From: Candidatus Atribacter alterifermentans
Lineage (GTDB): Bacteria; Atribacterota; Atribacteria; Atribacterales; Atribacteraceae
Assembly (NCBI GenBank): GCA_012517635.1
Contig: JAAYUP010000320.1
Span: forward strand, 1 to 10,258
Direction: 5' to 3'
DNA: 10,258 nucleotides
The translations under genes were made by a program, and so were the position numbers. The notes under the pieces were generated by a model. The model was not told where the DNA came from and did not search any database. It was given only the letters and a program-made list of their open reading frames with translations. Below, in pieces: positions 1 to 7,288 of this stretch (within the stretch, counting starts at the first letter, position 1; every line of letters begins with the position of its first letter).

Positions 1-828
1 AGGTTGCAAATCTTTTTAGAAGAAGACTTAGGCTTTGATGATATCACGACACAAGGCTTGGGAAACCTCAGCTTAAAGCCAGTTCGAGCAAGAATTATTG
101 CTAAAGAAAAAGGAATAATGTCGGGAGGTCCCTTTGTAATTCGCCTTTTCAATCTCATTGACCCACTGATAAAAGAAAAAATCCATATTAAAGAAGGGGA
201 AGAATTTCAAAGAGGTGATTGCGTTTTAGAAGTTATCGGACAAACCAGAGCAATATTAATGGGAGAAAGGGTTGCTCTTAACTTGTTACAAAGATTATGT
301 GGAATTGCTGCAAAAACCAAAGAGTTTGTCGATGCGGTTAAAGGTTTACCGGTAAAAATAGCTGATACCAGAAAAACCAGCCCTGGTTTGAGGATTTTTG
401 AGAAATATGCCGTCCGTTGTGGAGGTGGAGTGAATCACCGATTAGGTTTATATGATTGCGCTCTTATCAAAGACAACCACATATCGATTTGTGGATCGGT
501 AAAGAATGCCATCCAAAGAGTGAGGCCAGCCATTCCCTTTACAGCACGAATTGTAGTTGAATGCGAAAATTTACTTCAAGTTGAGGAAGCAATCGAAGAA
601 AAGGCTGACGTGATTATGTTAGATAATATGGACATCAAACAAATTAAAGAAGCAGTAAAAATGATTAATAAAAGATCAATCATCGAGGCTTCAGGCGGTG
701 TCAACTTAGAAACGGTAAGAGAAATTGCCGAACAAGGTGTTGATGTTATTTCCACTGGGTATATTACCCATCACGCTATATGGTTGGACTTGAATTTGGA
801 GGTAGAAGAAGTTACAGATGTACTATGA
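1..828 (+). CDS. nadC: Quinolinate phosphoribosyltransferase (nicotinate-nucleotide pyrophosphorylase), 5'-partial
   Basis: This enzyme converts quinolinate and PRPP to nicotinate mononucleotide, CO2 and pyrophosphate in de novo NAD synthesis in the cytoplasm. Numbering from the TTG at 4, the family blocks are in order: LEEDLGFDDITT (5-16), ERVALNLLQRLCGIA (88-102), DTRKTSPGLR (121-130), GGGVNHRLGL (140-149), IKDNHI (155-160), IMLDN (204-208) and EASGGV (228-233), ending with STGYITHHA (250-258). These include the basic residues and the Lys/Asp/His set that bind quinolinate and PRPP in this family. The frame is open to base 1, and homologues usually carry about ten more residues before LEEDLG. 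The true start is therefore probably upstream of the window, and the TTG at 4 is only the first possible start visible. The TGA stop overlaps nadB by 11 bases, which suggests one operon and translational coupling. A nadA gene could lie just upstream but cannot be seen. Confidence 0.96.
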   Translation, partial: RLQIFLEEDLGFDDITTQGLGNLSLKPVRARIIAKEKGIMSGGPFVIRLFNLIDPLIKEKIHIKEGEEFQRGDCVLEVIGQTRAILMGERVALNLLQRLCGIAAKTKEFVDAVKGLPVKIADTRKTSPGLRIFEKYAVRCGGGVNHRLGLYDCALIKDNHISICGSVKNAIQRVRPAIPFTARIVVECENLLQVEEAIEEKADVIMLDNMDIKQIKEAVKMINKRSIIEASGGVNLETVREIAEQGVDVISTGYITHHAIWLDLNLEVEEVTDVL

Positions 829-2383
829 TGCTTTGATTATTGGAAATGGAATTGCAGGCAGTAGTGCCGCGCTTTTTCTGGCGGAAAAATCTCAACGAGT
901 CTTGTTAGTAAGCAAGAGTCAATCGTTTGAGGAAACAAACACCGAAAAAGCCCAGGGAGGAATTGTATTTCGAGGTAAAAATGATTCTTGGAAGATTCTC
1001 AAACAAGATATTATCAATGCTTCAGATGGTAGTGCTTTCGAAAAAAGTGCAAAAGTCGTAGCCAAGATTGGTCCTTCTTTGGTAAAAAGATTATTTATTC
1101 AAAAACTTCGGGTTCCATTTGAAGTTGATGAGCATGGTGAATGGGATCTTTTTCAGGAAGCGGCACATTCTTGTAGGCGGGTCCTTCATGTGAAGGATTG
1201 TACCGGTAGAGCTATTCAAAAAGCACTCCATGAAGGAATCCTTAAAGAACATCTTATTGAGGTTAAAAAAAACACCTATGCAGTTGGCTTGATTCTTTCC
1301 AATCGGTATCAACTTTCGCCTCGATCTCGCTATGAAAATCCGGAGTGTCTTGGAGTTTATCTACTCGACCCTCGCAAAGGGACCATAACACCCTTTTTTG
1401 CTCGGGCAACCATTTTGGCCACGGGTGGATTAAATTCTCTTTACCAATATTCAACTGGAGGACCTTGGAATACCGGTGATGGGTATGCCATAGCGAATCG
1501 AGCTGGTGCAATCCTACAAAATATGGAATATGTTCAATTCCATCCTACTCTTCTTTTTAGTCCTGAGTATTCCCAAACTTTTCTTATTTCCGAAACGGTT
1601 CGAGGTGAGGGAGCTGAACTCATAAACCATGATGGGAAGGCTTTTATGCACAAATATCATCATTTGGGAAGTTTAGCACCTCGTGATGTTGTCTCCCGGG
1701 CAATCTTTGAAGAGATGCTCAATCAGAATGCCCATTGCGTTTTTCTTGACCTTTGTCACGCGATTTCATCGGAAAAAATAAAAATGACCTTCCCGACCAT
1801 CTATGAAGAATGTTTATACCGAGGGATTGATATTACCCAAGAACCAATACCAGTTGCACCAGGAGCCCATTTTTGCTGTGGGGGAATACTAACCGATAGC
1901 TTTGGTCGTACCTCGATTAAACGACTCTATGCGATTGGCGAAGTTGCTTGCACCGGTGTGCATGGTGCCAATCGTTTGGCTTCCACCAGCCTTTTAGAAG
2001 GATTAACCTTTGCCTACCGAGCTTCTCACGATATTATTAAAAACCCGGCTACCAAGGAACAACCTCGAATAATTCCATTCGAATATGCATATGGAAATCC
2101 CCCATCAGAGGCAATTTTGGAGAGTATGCGGAAAATTATTCAAGATACCATGTGGAAATTCGTCGGACTCATTCGGAACCAATCAGGGTTGAAATATGCT
2201 TTAGAAGTGCTCAGTGGTCTAAAAAAACAAGTCGTTCAAATGAAGAATCATTTAGGCGCATCTGGCTCTTTGCTTGAATTAGAAAATAGCGTTGATGCCG
2301 GGCTATTGGTGGTTGAAGCAGCCTTAAGAAACCCCGTCTCACTGGGAACTCATTTTCGTTCCGATTCTTCAATGGTTTCTTAA
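818..2383 (+). CDS. nadB: L-aspartate oxidase
   Basis: NadB is a flavoprotein that oxidises L-aspartate to iminoaspartate, the substrate that NadA condenses to quinolinate. The 521-residue length is normal for the family. An N-terminal FAD dinucleotide-binding motif, GNGIAGSSAALFLAEK, lies at 9-24, followed by EKAQGGI (43-49). The substrate-binding segment QEAAHSCRR (113-121) has Glu114 where E. coli has its key Glu121. ATGGLNSLY (201-209), QFHPT (240-244), ETVRGEGAEL (259-268), LAPRDVVSRAI (286-296) and HGANRLASTSLLEG (382-395) match the succinate dehydrogenase/fumarate reductase flavoprotein superfamily, including the catalytic Arg289 and the His242 and Arg386 positions. The C-terminal block reads SLGTHFRSD where many homologues have an SRGxHxRxD pattern, a mild deviation. 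The ATG at 818 lies inside the end of nadC, with a purine-rich AGAAGAAG at 804-811 as a plausible ribosome binding site. The TAA stop is followed by 24 bases and then a convergent gene. Confidence 0.97.
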   Translation: MYYDALIIGNGIAGSSAALFLAEKSQRVLLVSKSQSFEETNTEKAQGGIVFRGKNDSWKILKQDIINASDGSAFEKSAKVVAKIGPSLVKRLFIQKLRVPFEVDEHGEWDLFQEAAHSCRRVLHVKDCTGRAIQKALHEGILKEHLIEVKKNTYAVGLILSNRYQLSPRSRYENPECLGVYLLDPRKGTITPFFARATILATGGLNSLYQYSTGGPWNTGDGYAIANRAGAILQNMEYVQFHPTLLFSPEYSQTFLISETVRGEGAELINHDGKAFMHKYHHLGSLAPRDVVSRAIFEEMLNQNAHCVFLDLCHAISSEKIKMTFPTIYEECLYRGIDITQEPIPVAPGAHFCCGGILTDSFGRTSIKRLYAIGEVACTGVHGANRLASTSLLEGLTFAYRASHDIIKNPATKEQPRIIPFEYAYGNPPSEAILESMRKIIQDTMWKFVGLIRNQSGLKYALEVLSGLKKQVVQMKNHLGASGSLLELENSVDAGLLVVEAALRNPVSLGTHFRSDSSMVS

Positions 2384-2407
2384 TAAATAATATTGGTTTG
2401 TAATTTT

Positions 2408-4012
2408 TTATTTTTCACGACTCAAGTTAAAGAGATCAAACTCTTCATGTTCATCAAATAAGCTTTCGATGTGTTTTCTCTGATCAAGCCCAGCCAAATT
2501 AACACTCACAAAAAAGGTTTTATCGGATTCCCAATAGGAAGCTTCAATATTGATACACTCTTCTAACTGTTTTCGAACATAATAACGACGCTCTTCCCAG
2601 TTTTGGTCGGGAAAAGAGTACATCGTTTCCATGCCAACTGATAATTCTTTACTGCCTAAGCCGATTCCAGCCACAATATCACCTAAACCTCCAATATTGA
2701 GATCATACTCACCCCGAAGCCGAAGATAACTTTGGTCAAGGTCACCATACACCAACTCCAAACCGAAAATACTGGTATCTTTTGGATCAAAGAAAAAATA
2801 GGTTTCTCCATTTACTTGAGTATATTCATAGAATACCTCAGCGCTAAAACGAGGAGAAAATTCCTTTTCCGCCCAAACCTTTCCTCCCCAGACAGTTGCA
2901 TCGTCAAGAGTGGAAAGGGTGATGTTCTGATAGTAAACTTTCCCCCCGTAGCTCTTTTTTTCAATTCCAGCACTGAAGTAAGAATCATTTCGCCAGTCAC
3001 TCAAATCATCCTGAGTAAATTTTCCATAACTGAAGTTCGCTTCTATGAAAAATCCATCTTCAGATTCAGTACGATAAGAGGCAATGAATTGGGGGAGGCG
3101 GCTAATGATTTCATCATTAAATCGTTCGTTTTCAATACCGAGCATCCAGAGAGATAAACCATTTTTTTGATAATGGGTATAACCACCAATAGTCGGTTTT
3201 TCGTTTTGCCAAAGGTCAATAAATATCCGTGCCTCGAAATAGGGATACTGGAGTGTTATGTCACTGCTTATTTGACTGCTTTGTAAAGTAGAATAGGAGA
3301 GATTAGCCTGGAATAATAAGTTTTCCGAAAAAAGATATTCATAGTTACCTTCAACAAAAAATCCCTTTTTTCTTTGATACCCTAAACTCGGTATAAAATT
3401 AGCACCATGATTATTGAGAAGCCGAGAATAGGCAGGGAGTTGAATAATTCTTTTTTCCTTGATATAGAACTCTAATCCATTAATTAAAATCCGATCCTGT
3501 GGATAGATTAATACTTCCTTAGCACGAACGCTATATAAGGGAGGTGAATGTGGACATCCAGTTACCAATAGATCAGTACCGGTCCATTTTCCTTTTTGAT
3601 ATTCGATCTTGGAGCCTCGGAAGTAAAGATTACCTCCTTCGTCTAATTCGTATATCAATTCTGCGCTTTCAAACCAACCATTTCTGGTTTGAAAGTTATA
3701 GTACATTTTTTCCGCACTGATTTGGTAACTCCCAAAGCGGGCCTTAATAAAACCTGGGATAAAGGCTTCCGACGTATCGAAACGAAAAAGCAGCTGATTG
3801 GTTGCAAAGGAAATGTCCTTCCAGGATAACTGGACATTTCCATACGCTTCAACCTGCGAACCAAGGTCGTCATAAAGGAGGGTATCGGCATTAATTCGAA
3901 TGCCTTCTTTTGCTCCGATGCTTGTTGTTAAAGGCACAGTTAATAATAGAAAAATAGCGACTAATAGTGGTTTTTTCATCGCTTTTATAAAAAAGAGATG
4001 AAACTGGTTCAT
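2408..4012 (-). CDS. lptD: Short LptD/OstA-family outer-membrane protein (LPS-assembly-like)
   Basis: LptD proteins form the outer-membrane barrel and periplasmic jellyroll that insert lipopolysaccharide into the outer leaflet. Here a signal peptide (from Met12, with likely cleavage after Ala34 in SIGA) is followed by an OstA-like beta region (about 38-125: ADTLLYDDLGSQVEAYGNV). Next comes the LptD linker TGCPHSPPLYSVRAKEVLIY (151-170) with LPAYS (192-196), then about 300 residues of alternating aromatic/polar strands typical of a barrel. The end (486-509: Cys486, then FFVSVNLAGL) resembles the LptD terminal strands. Only two cysteines are present, Cys153 and Cys486, one on each side of the expected interdomain disulfide. 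At 534 residues it is much shorter than the E. coli protein (784), and a polar tail of about 25 residues follows LAGL. The ATG at 4012 overlaps the upstream stop as ATGA; Met12 (ATG at 3979) gives a cleaner signal peptide, but neither start has a close ribosome binding site. True LPS transport is inferred, not shown. Confidence 0.8.
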   Translation of the reverse strand: MNQFHLFFIKAMKKPLLVAIFLLLTVPLTTSIGAKEGIRINADTLLYDDLGSQVEAYGNVQLSWKDISFATNQLLFRFDTSEAFIPGFIKARFGSYQISAEKMYYNFQTRNGWFESAELIYELDEGGNLYFRGSKIEYQKGKWTGTDLLVTGCPHSPPLYSVRAKEVLIYPQDRILINGLEFYIKEKRIIQLPAYSRLLNNHGANFIPSLGYQRKKGFFVEGNYEYLFSENLLFQANLSYSTLQSSQISSDITLQYPYFEARIFIDLWQNEKPTIGGYTHYQKNGLSLWMLGIENERFNDEIISRLPQFIASYRTESEDGFFIEANFSYGKFTQDDLSDWRNDSYFSAGIEKKSYGGKVYYQNITLSTLDDATVWGGKVWAEKEFSPRFSAEVFYEYTQVNGETYFFFDPKDTSIFGLELVYGDLDQSYLRLRGEYDLNIGGLGDIVAGIGLGSKELSVGMETMYSFPDQNWEERRYYVRKQLEECINIEASYWESDKTFFVSVNLAGLDQRKHIESLFDEHEEFDLFNLSREK

Positions 4013-4794
4013 TGTTTTAAGTTTGATTGCAGCTCCTCGATTTTATTTTTTACATTTTCAATTTCTGATTCAATCAATTTTTGATTTTCAATGAGCTCTT
4101 TCTTTTCTGCTTCTAACAAAATAATTCTTTCTTGTAAACGGAGGAGTTCTTCTTCGAGTTCTGGTTGCCAACTCACTTGGGTATAATCAGGAGGAATATA
4201 GGGATCTTTCCAAGTGAGTTCGATTTCTTGGGCAACATAGGAAGGTTCGATTGATAAATGGGAAAAATGAAGGGTGATTTTCTTGGTATCTGGACCAACT
4301 ATTGGTTGCTCATCTTTTCCGATTCGGCTGAAATACATTTTTCCTGATACTTTATCAAAAATTTTATCGTCAAATTCACGGGGAAACTCAAGTGGATAAT
4401 ATTTATTCCCTTTATCATCGATTAAATAGGTGTTTTTAGTAAAATTCAACGGGAAAAGAGCAGGTCCCGTGAGTTTTTCAATAGTGACATCAAAAACTAA
4501 ATACCGTTGGAAACGCTCTCGTTGTATGAAATCACGATGGTAAGCAGTTTGCTCTTCTAAAGAGAGGAGGTTTTCTGCTCCGTATTTAGCGACCCAGGCT
4601 TGCACCAATTCTGGGTTCCAAAATACCGCTTTTACCGAAAAAGCATCGCCAATGGTTTGGCTTTGTGTCCATTTTTTTTCAGTTTGAGAATAAATTTTAT
4701 CGGCATCAGATTTCGCTGCGAATGATGTATGACTAACAAATAACACAACCAAGCAGGGTATAAGGAGGAAAAGGATCAGGGTTTTTTTATTCAT
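4009..4794 (-). CDS. Secreted protein of unknown function with C-terminal coiled coil
   Basis: I do not recognise the family. The protein has 261 residues. Residues 1-26 are a clear Sec signal peptide (NKK, a long hydrophobic stretch, then TSFA before the predicted cut), and there is no lipobox. Residues 45-200 look like a beta-rich globular domain, with alternating hydrophobics and the segment NTYLIDDKGNKYYPLEF (121-137), which resembles immunoglobulin-like extracytoplasmic domains in general layout only. After a proline-containing linker (PYIPPDY, 198-204), residues 210-260 are almost entirely Glu, Lys, Leu and Ile in heptad-like spacing, indicating a coiled coil that could drive oligomerisation or binding to a partner. 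The ATG at 4794 is preceded by AGGAG at 4806-4810. The gene starts 3 bases after the upstream stop and shares a 4-base ATGA overlap with the LptD-like gene, so a periplasmic or envelope role alongside it is likely. Confidence 0.85.
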   Translation of the reverse strand: MNKKTLILFLLIPCLVVLFVSHTSFAAKSDADKIYSQTEKKWTQSQTIGDAFSVKAVFWNPELVQAWVAKYGAENLLSLEEQTAYHRDFIQRERFQRYLVFDVTIEKLTGPALFPLNFTKNTYLIDDKGNKYYPLEFPREFDDKIFDKVSGKMYFSRIGKDEQPIVGPDTKKITLHFSHLSIEPSYVAQEIELTWKDPYIPPDYTQVSWQPELEEELLRLQERIILLEAEKKELIENQKLIESEIENVKNKIEELQSNLKQ

Positions 4795-4797
4795 AAT

Positions 4798-5976
4798 CTA
4801 AAAATCTCCTTCCTGGTAAGGTTTAATTTCAACATCAATACCAGATGTGGGTGAAGGTTTAGGCTGTTGGATTGGAATCGGTGTGGCAATGCTGGTGACA
4901 TCAATTGTTTGTTCAATATCTTCCTCAGTATTCCAAGTTTCAACCGGCTTAACTTCAATTTCAACTTCTGGGATATTTTGATCTTGATCATTATAGGCGG
5001 GTTGGTAGGTCTCAATTTCAGCAGTGGTTTGACCTTGATAAGTTTGATTGGAAAATGATGTCGCAATTGGACCGGATACAATCAATTCCTGAGTGGTTTC
5101 CACAAATAGCTCACTTCCTGATTCAACTTTGGCTGGTTCTCCATTGATTAAAAATCCAGCGACAGCTCCGATCGGGCCAAGCGCAACCAAACCAACAATA
5201 CTGGTTCCAATTGCATACGCAAGTGCTTTGTTTTCTTGAATTGATTTATCTCCCAAAGTAAGAAGTATGGGGGTACCATCGAGACTCGTGATTGAACCAA
5301 AATCAATTTGAATCATACCTGATCTTCCAAAATTTCCTTTACGACGTATTTTGCTGATCCATCCTTCTCCTTCAGTGCCGGCTGGAGCAATAAGAATATC
5401 ATTCACGATGAAATCCTCAGCTAAAACATAAGGAACTGAATCACCAAGATTATTTTTTTCTGAATTTAAATTGGCTTGTATGCTTATTTTTACTAAGGAT
5501 GATGCAGGAACGGTGACCTGGAAATTTGTCGAGAAAGAAGGATTGACAACAGTTCTATAAAGTTTATCGACACGAACACCAATTGGCTCAGAACTGGGAA
5601 TTCCAAATATGAGCTGTTCAAATTCATCAAGTTGGGCAGTTAATATTCCGGTTTTCGGCTCGGCAGTATTGAGAGAAAGACGAATTGACTTGAGTTTAAA
5701 ATCTAAAGAAGGTTCTTCAGGAGTTCCAGTTAAAATGAAGGTTTTCAAAGTATTGAGCCTTTCCATTAAAGTTCCTGATAGGGTATCTCCAATTAAATCT
5801 TTTTCAAGTTTTTCGGTACGGATGAGCACACTTCCAGTTTCTGGAACACCGTAAAGTATCCGTTCCATATTTTCCAAGTCTTTTACTAAAGGTGATGCTA
5901 CCTGGTCTTGGCCATAAGCTGGAAAGACAAACGCCAGTATTAATATGCTTATACATAAAACGGAAGCCATTTTCAT
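4798..5976 (-). CDS. Secreted repeat protein with beta domain and glycine-rich hydrophobic segment, unknown function
   Basis: No family is assigned with certainty. I place the start at the ATG at 5976 (392 residues) rather than the in-frame GTG at 5985, because AAGGAG at 5985-5990 is ideally spaced for the ATG and overlaps the GTG. Residues 1-22 form a Sec signal peptide (cut near AYG/QDQ). Residues 34-145 hold three degenerate copies of a helical unit with the pattern L..hE.hhhGhP followed by a hydrophobic/basic helix: MERILYGVP (37-45), LKTFILTGTP (77-86) and FEQLIFGIP (119-127). Residues 153-240 look like a beta domain (VPASSLVKISI, then IAPAGTEGEGWISKI, GNFGRSGMIQIDF and LDGTPILL). A Gly/Ala-rich hydrophobic segment follows at 250-277, and the tail from about 300 is rich in Gln, Thr, Pro and Glu, with VEIEVKP and VDVEIKP echoes. 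That beta-domain plus glycine-rich layout recalls some secreted proteins of other diderms, but this is from memory. It is first in a three-gene operon and ends in TAG. Confidence 0.85.
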   Translation of the reverse strand: MKMASVLCISILILAFVFPAYGQDQVASPLVKDLENMERILYGVPETGSVLIRTEKLEKDLIGDTLSGTLMERLNTLKTFILTGTPEEPSLDFKLKSIRLSLNTAEPKTGILTAQLDEFEQLIFGIPSSEPIGVRVDKLYRTVVNPSFSTNFQVTVPASSLVKISIQANLNSEKNNLGDSVPYVLAEDFIVNDILIAPAGTEGEGWISKIRRKGNFGRSGMIQIDFGSITSLDGTPILLTLGDKSIQENKALAYAIGTSIVGLVALGPIGAVAGFLINGEPAKVESGSELFVETTQELIVSGPIATSFSNQTYQGQTTAEIETYQPAYNDQDQNIPEVEIEVKPVETWNTEEDIEQTIDVTSIATPIPIQQPKPSPTSGIDVEIKPYQEGDF

Positions 5977-5984
5977 AGCACTCA

Positions 5985-5990
5985 CTCCTT
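5985..5990 (-). promoter_or_regulatory. Ribosome binding site that decides the start of the secreted repeat protein gene
   Basis: On the minus strand AAGGAG lies 8 bases before the ATG at 5976. The alternative GTG at 5985 would overlap this site, so the ATG is the better start. The resulting protein begins MKMAS and runs straight into the signal peptide hydrophobic core. Confidence 0.75.
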
Positions 5991-6006
5991 CATATTTCTT
6001 CTTATC

Positions 6007-6032
6007 ATTATACCGTAGAGTTGTTCCATCAA
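6007..6032 (-). promoter_or_regulatory. Candidate sigma-70-type promoter for the three-gene envelope operon
   Basis: On the minus strand a perfect TATAAT occupies 6007-6012, about 30 bases before the ATG at 5976. The best -35-like hexamer, TTGATG at 6027-6032, is only 14 bases away instead of the usual 16-18, so the -35 assignment is doubtful. The position, directly upstream of a strong ribosome binding site in the 104-base gap after dppF, supports a start site here. No clear terminator hairpin for dppF was seen in the same gap, so read-through from the transporter operon is possible. Confidence 0.45.
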
Positions 6033-6080
6033 AATGGTTATGAGTAAAAATTTTTCAAAGATTCTATGAATGGAAATCAA

Positions 6081-7043
6081 TTATTGATTTGGAGACCAAA
6101 GATGGCATTTTACCCAATGACCGGGTTTCATTTCAAAATCGGTTGGTTCCTCTTGATCACAAATCGGCATCCGTTCTATACAACGAGGATGGAATACACA
6201 ACCAGTTGGAATATTTACTGGGCTAGGGATTTCACCCATTGAAGGGATTTTCCCCGGTTTTAATTTTTCTTCTTCTGAGGAGACAACCGGAATCGAGGAA
6301 ATCAGCATTCGGGTATAAGGATGATAGGGTGTTTCAAAAAATTGCTGTGTAGGTGCGGTTTCAACAATACGACCCAGGTACATAATGGCGACGCGGTGGG
6401 CAATATTTCTCATTAAGCTTAAATCATGGGTAATGAAGAGGTACCCCAAGTTTTTTTCTTGTTGTATTTCAATGAGTTTATGGATGATCTTTGCTTGAAT
6501 TGATACATCCAAGGCTGATGTTGGTTCATCTAAAACAATGAGTGAAGGATGAGTTGCAAGAGCTCTGGCAATGGCCACCATCTGTTTTTCACCACCCCCA
6601 AGAGAACGGGGATACTTTTCCATGTATTCGACGGGAAGCTCCACCAAGGATAAAATTTCTTGCACTTTTTCAGCAATCCCTTTTTTATAATCCATATCAT
6701 GAAGACGAATAGGTAGGGCTAAAATGTTTTCTATGGTTTGCCTTGGGTTAAGCGAGGACCCCGGGTCCTGGAAAACGATTTGAAGTTCTTTTTTTAAAAC
6801 TCGTTTTCTTTTGTGGTGAGAAAGGGCAATATCTTTCCCTTGGAAAAGGATTTGACCACCACTTGGTTGATAGAGCCCCATAACGGTATAAGCAACCGTG
6901 CTCTTCCCTGAACCTGATTCTCCAACCAATCCCAGGGTTTCACCTGGCGAAATAGAAAAACTGACATCATTGACTGCTTTTACGACTCCTTTGGCTGTTG
7001 AGAAATATTTTTTCAGTTTTTTTACTTCAAGTACAGCGTTCAC
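6081..7043 (-). CDS. dppF: Oligopeptide/dipeptide-type ABC transporter ATP-binding subunit (DppF/OppF family)
   Basis: This is one of two ATPase subunits that power an inner-membrane importer for peptides or related solutes. I use GTG at 7043 (320 residues) because AGGAGG at 7051-7056 sits 7 bases upstream and the protein then begins NAVLEVKKLKKYF, as homologues do; the longer ATG at 7070 lies inside dppD. Visible motifs are Walker A GESGSGKST (41-49), the Q-loop FQDP (91-94), Walker B LIVLDEP (168-174), the D-loop SALD and the H-loop His206. The signature motif reads LGGGE (148-152) instead of LSGGQ/E, which is unusual. The C-terminal oligopeptide-transporter domain carries HPYT (241-244) and four cysteines (282, 288, 295, 314) in the spacing linked to an iron-sulfur cluster in DppD-type proteins. 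It overlaps the original dppD stop by 4 bases (GTGA) and is the last gene of the operon. Substrate is unknown. Confidence 0.94.
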   Translation of the reverse strand: MNAVLEVKKLKKYFSTAKGVVKAVNDVSFSISPGETLGLVGESGSGKSTVAYTVMGLYQPSGGQILFQGKDIALSHHKRKRVLKKELQIVFQDPGSSLNPRQTIENILALPIRLHDMDYKKGIAEKVQEILSLVELPVEYMEKYPRSLGGGEKQMVAIARALATHPSLIVLDEPTSALDVSIQAKIIHKLIEIQQEKNLGYLFITHDLSLMRNIAHRVAIMYLGRIVETAPTQQFFETPYHPYTRMLISSIPVVSSEEEKLKPGKIPSMGEIPSPVNIPTGCVFHPRCIERMPICDQEEPTDFEMKPGHWVKCHLWSPNQ

Positions 7044-7288
7044 TGATTTGCCTCCTGGTAGAGATAACATGCTACCTGATGAGTGTCGTTAACACGGTAT
7101 AGAGTCGGTTTTTTTTCCGAACACAAAGCAAAAGCATGAGGGCAACGAGGATGAAAACGACAACCGGTAGGCGGATTAAAATAATCGGGAATTCTTCCAG
7201 GGATCCCTTCGGCGGTTCCTCCGCCGGTTAGCCTGGGGACACAATCCATTAATGCTTGAGTATATGGATGAAGGGGATGGGAAAATAA
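7040..7288 (-). pseudogene. dppD: 3' remainder of dppD, cut off by an in-frame amber codon
   Basis: This stretch continues the dppD frame directly after the TAG at 7289-7291. It translates as LFSHPLHPYTQAL (codons 248-260) and then 69 further residues from the ATG at 7249 to the TGA at 7040-7042. It encodes the C-terminal oligopeptide-transporter domain: the HPYT motif, then four cysteines (TGCRFHPRC, ALC, VAC) in the spacing known from DppD/OppD and DppF/OppF proteins, where they can hold an iron-sulfur cluster. The frame is otherwise intact, with no other stop or indel, so the lesion is either very recent, a sequence error, or a tolerated read-through. Read alone from 7249 it lacks any ATPase motif, and no convincing ribosome binding site was identified for it, so I treat it as the detached end of dppD rather than a separate gene. 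Confidence 0.88.
7051..7056 (-). promoter_or_regulatory. Ribosome binding site that decides the GTG start of dppF
   Basis: AGGAGG on the minus strand lies 7 bases before GTG at 7043 and inside the last codons of the dppD frame. Only a ribosome translating dppD to its original stop at 7040-7042 would terminate directly over the dppF start. That makes dppF translation potentially sensitive to the upstream amber codon. Confidence 0.75.

Noticed and set aside
2384..2407. Bidirectional terminator between nadB and the LptD-like gene
   Set aside because: The 24 bases are AT-rich with T-runs but contain no GC-rich inverted repeat.
7040..7249. Separate small gene starting at ATG 7249
   Set aside because: It is in the same frame as dppD, begins inside a conserved block, and encodes only the dppD C-terminal domain.
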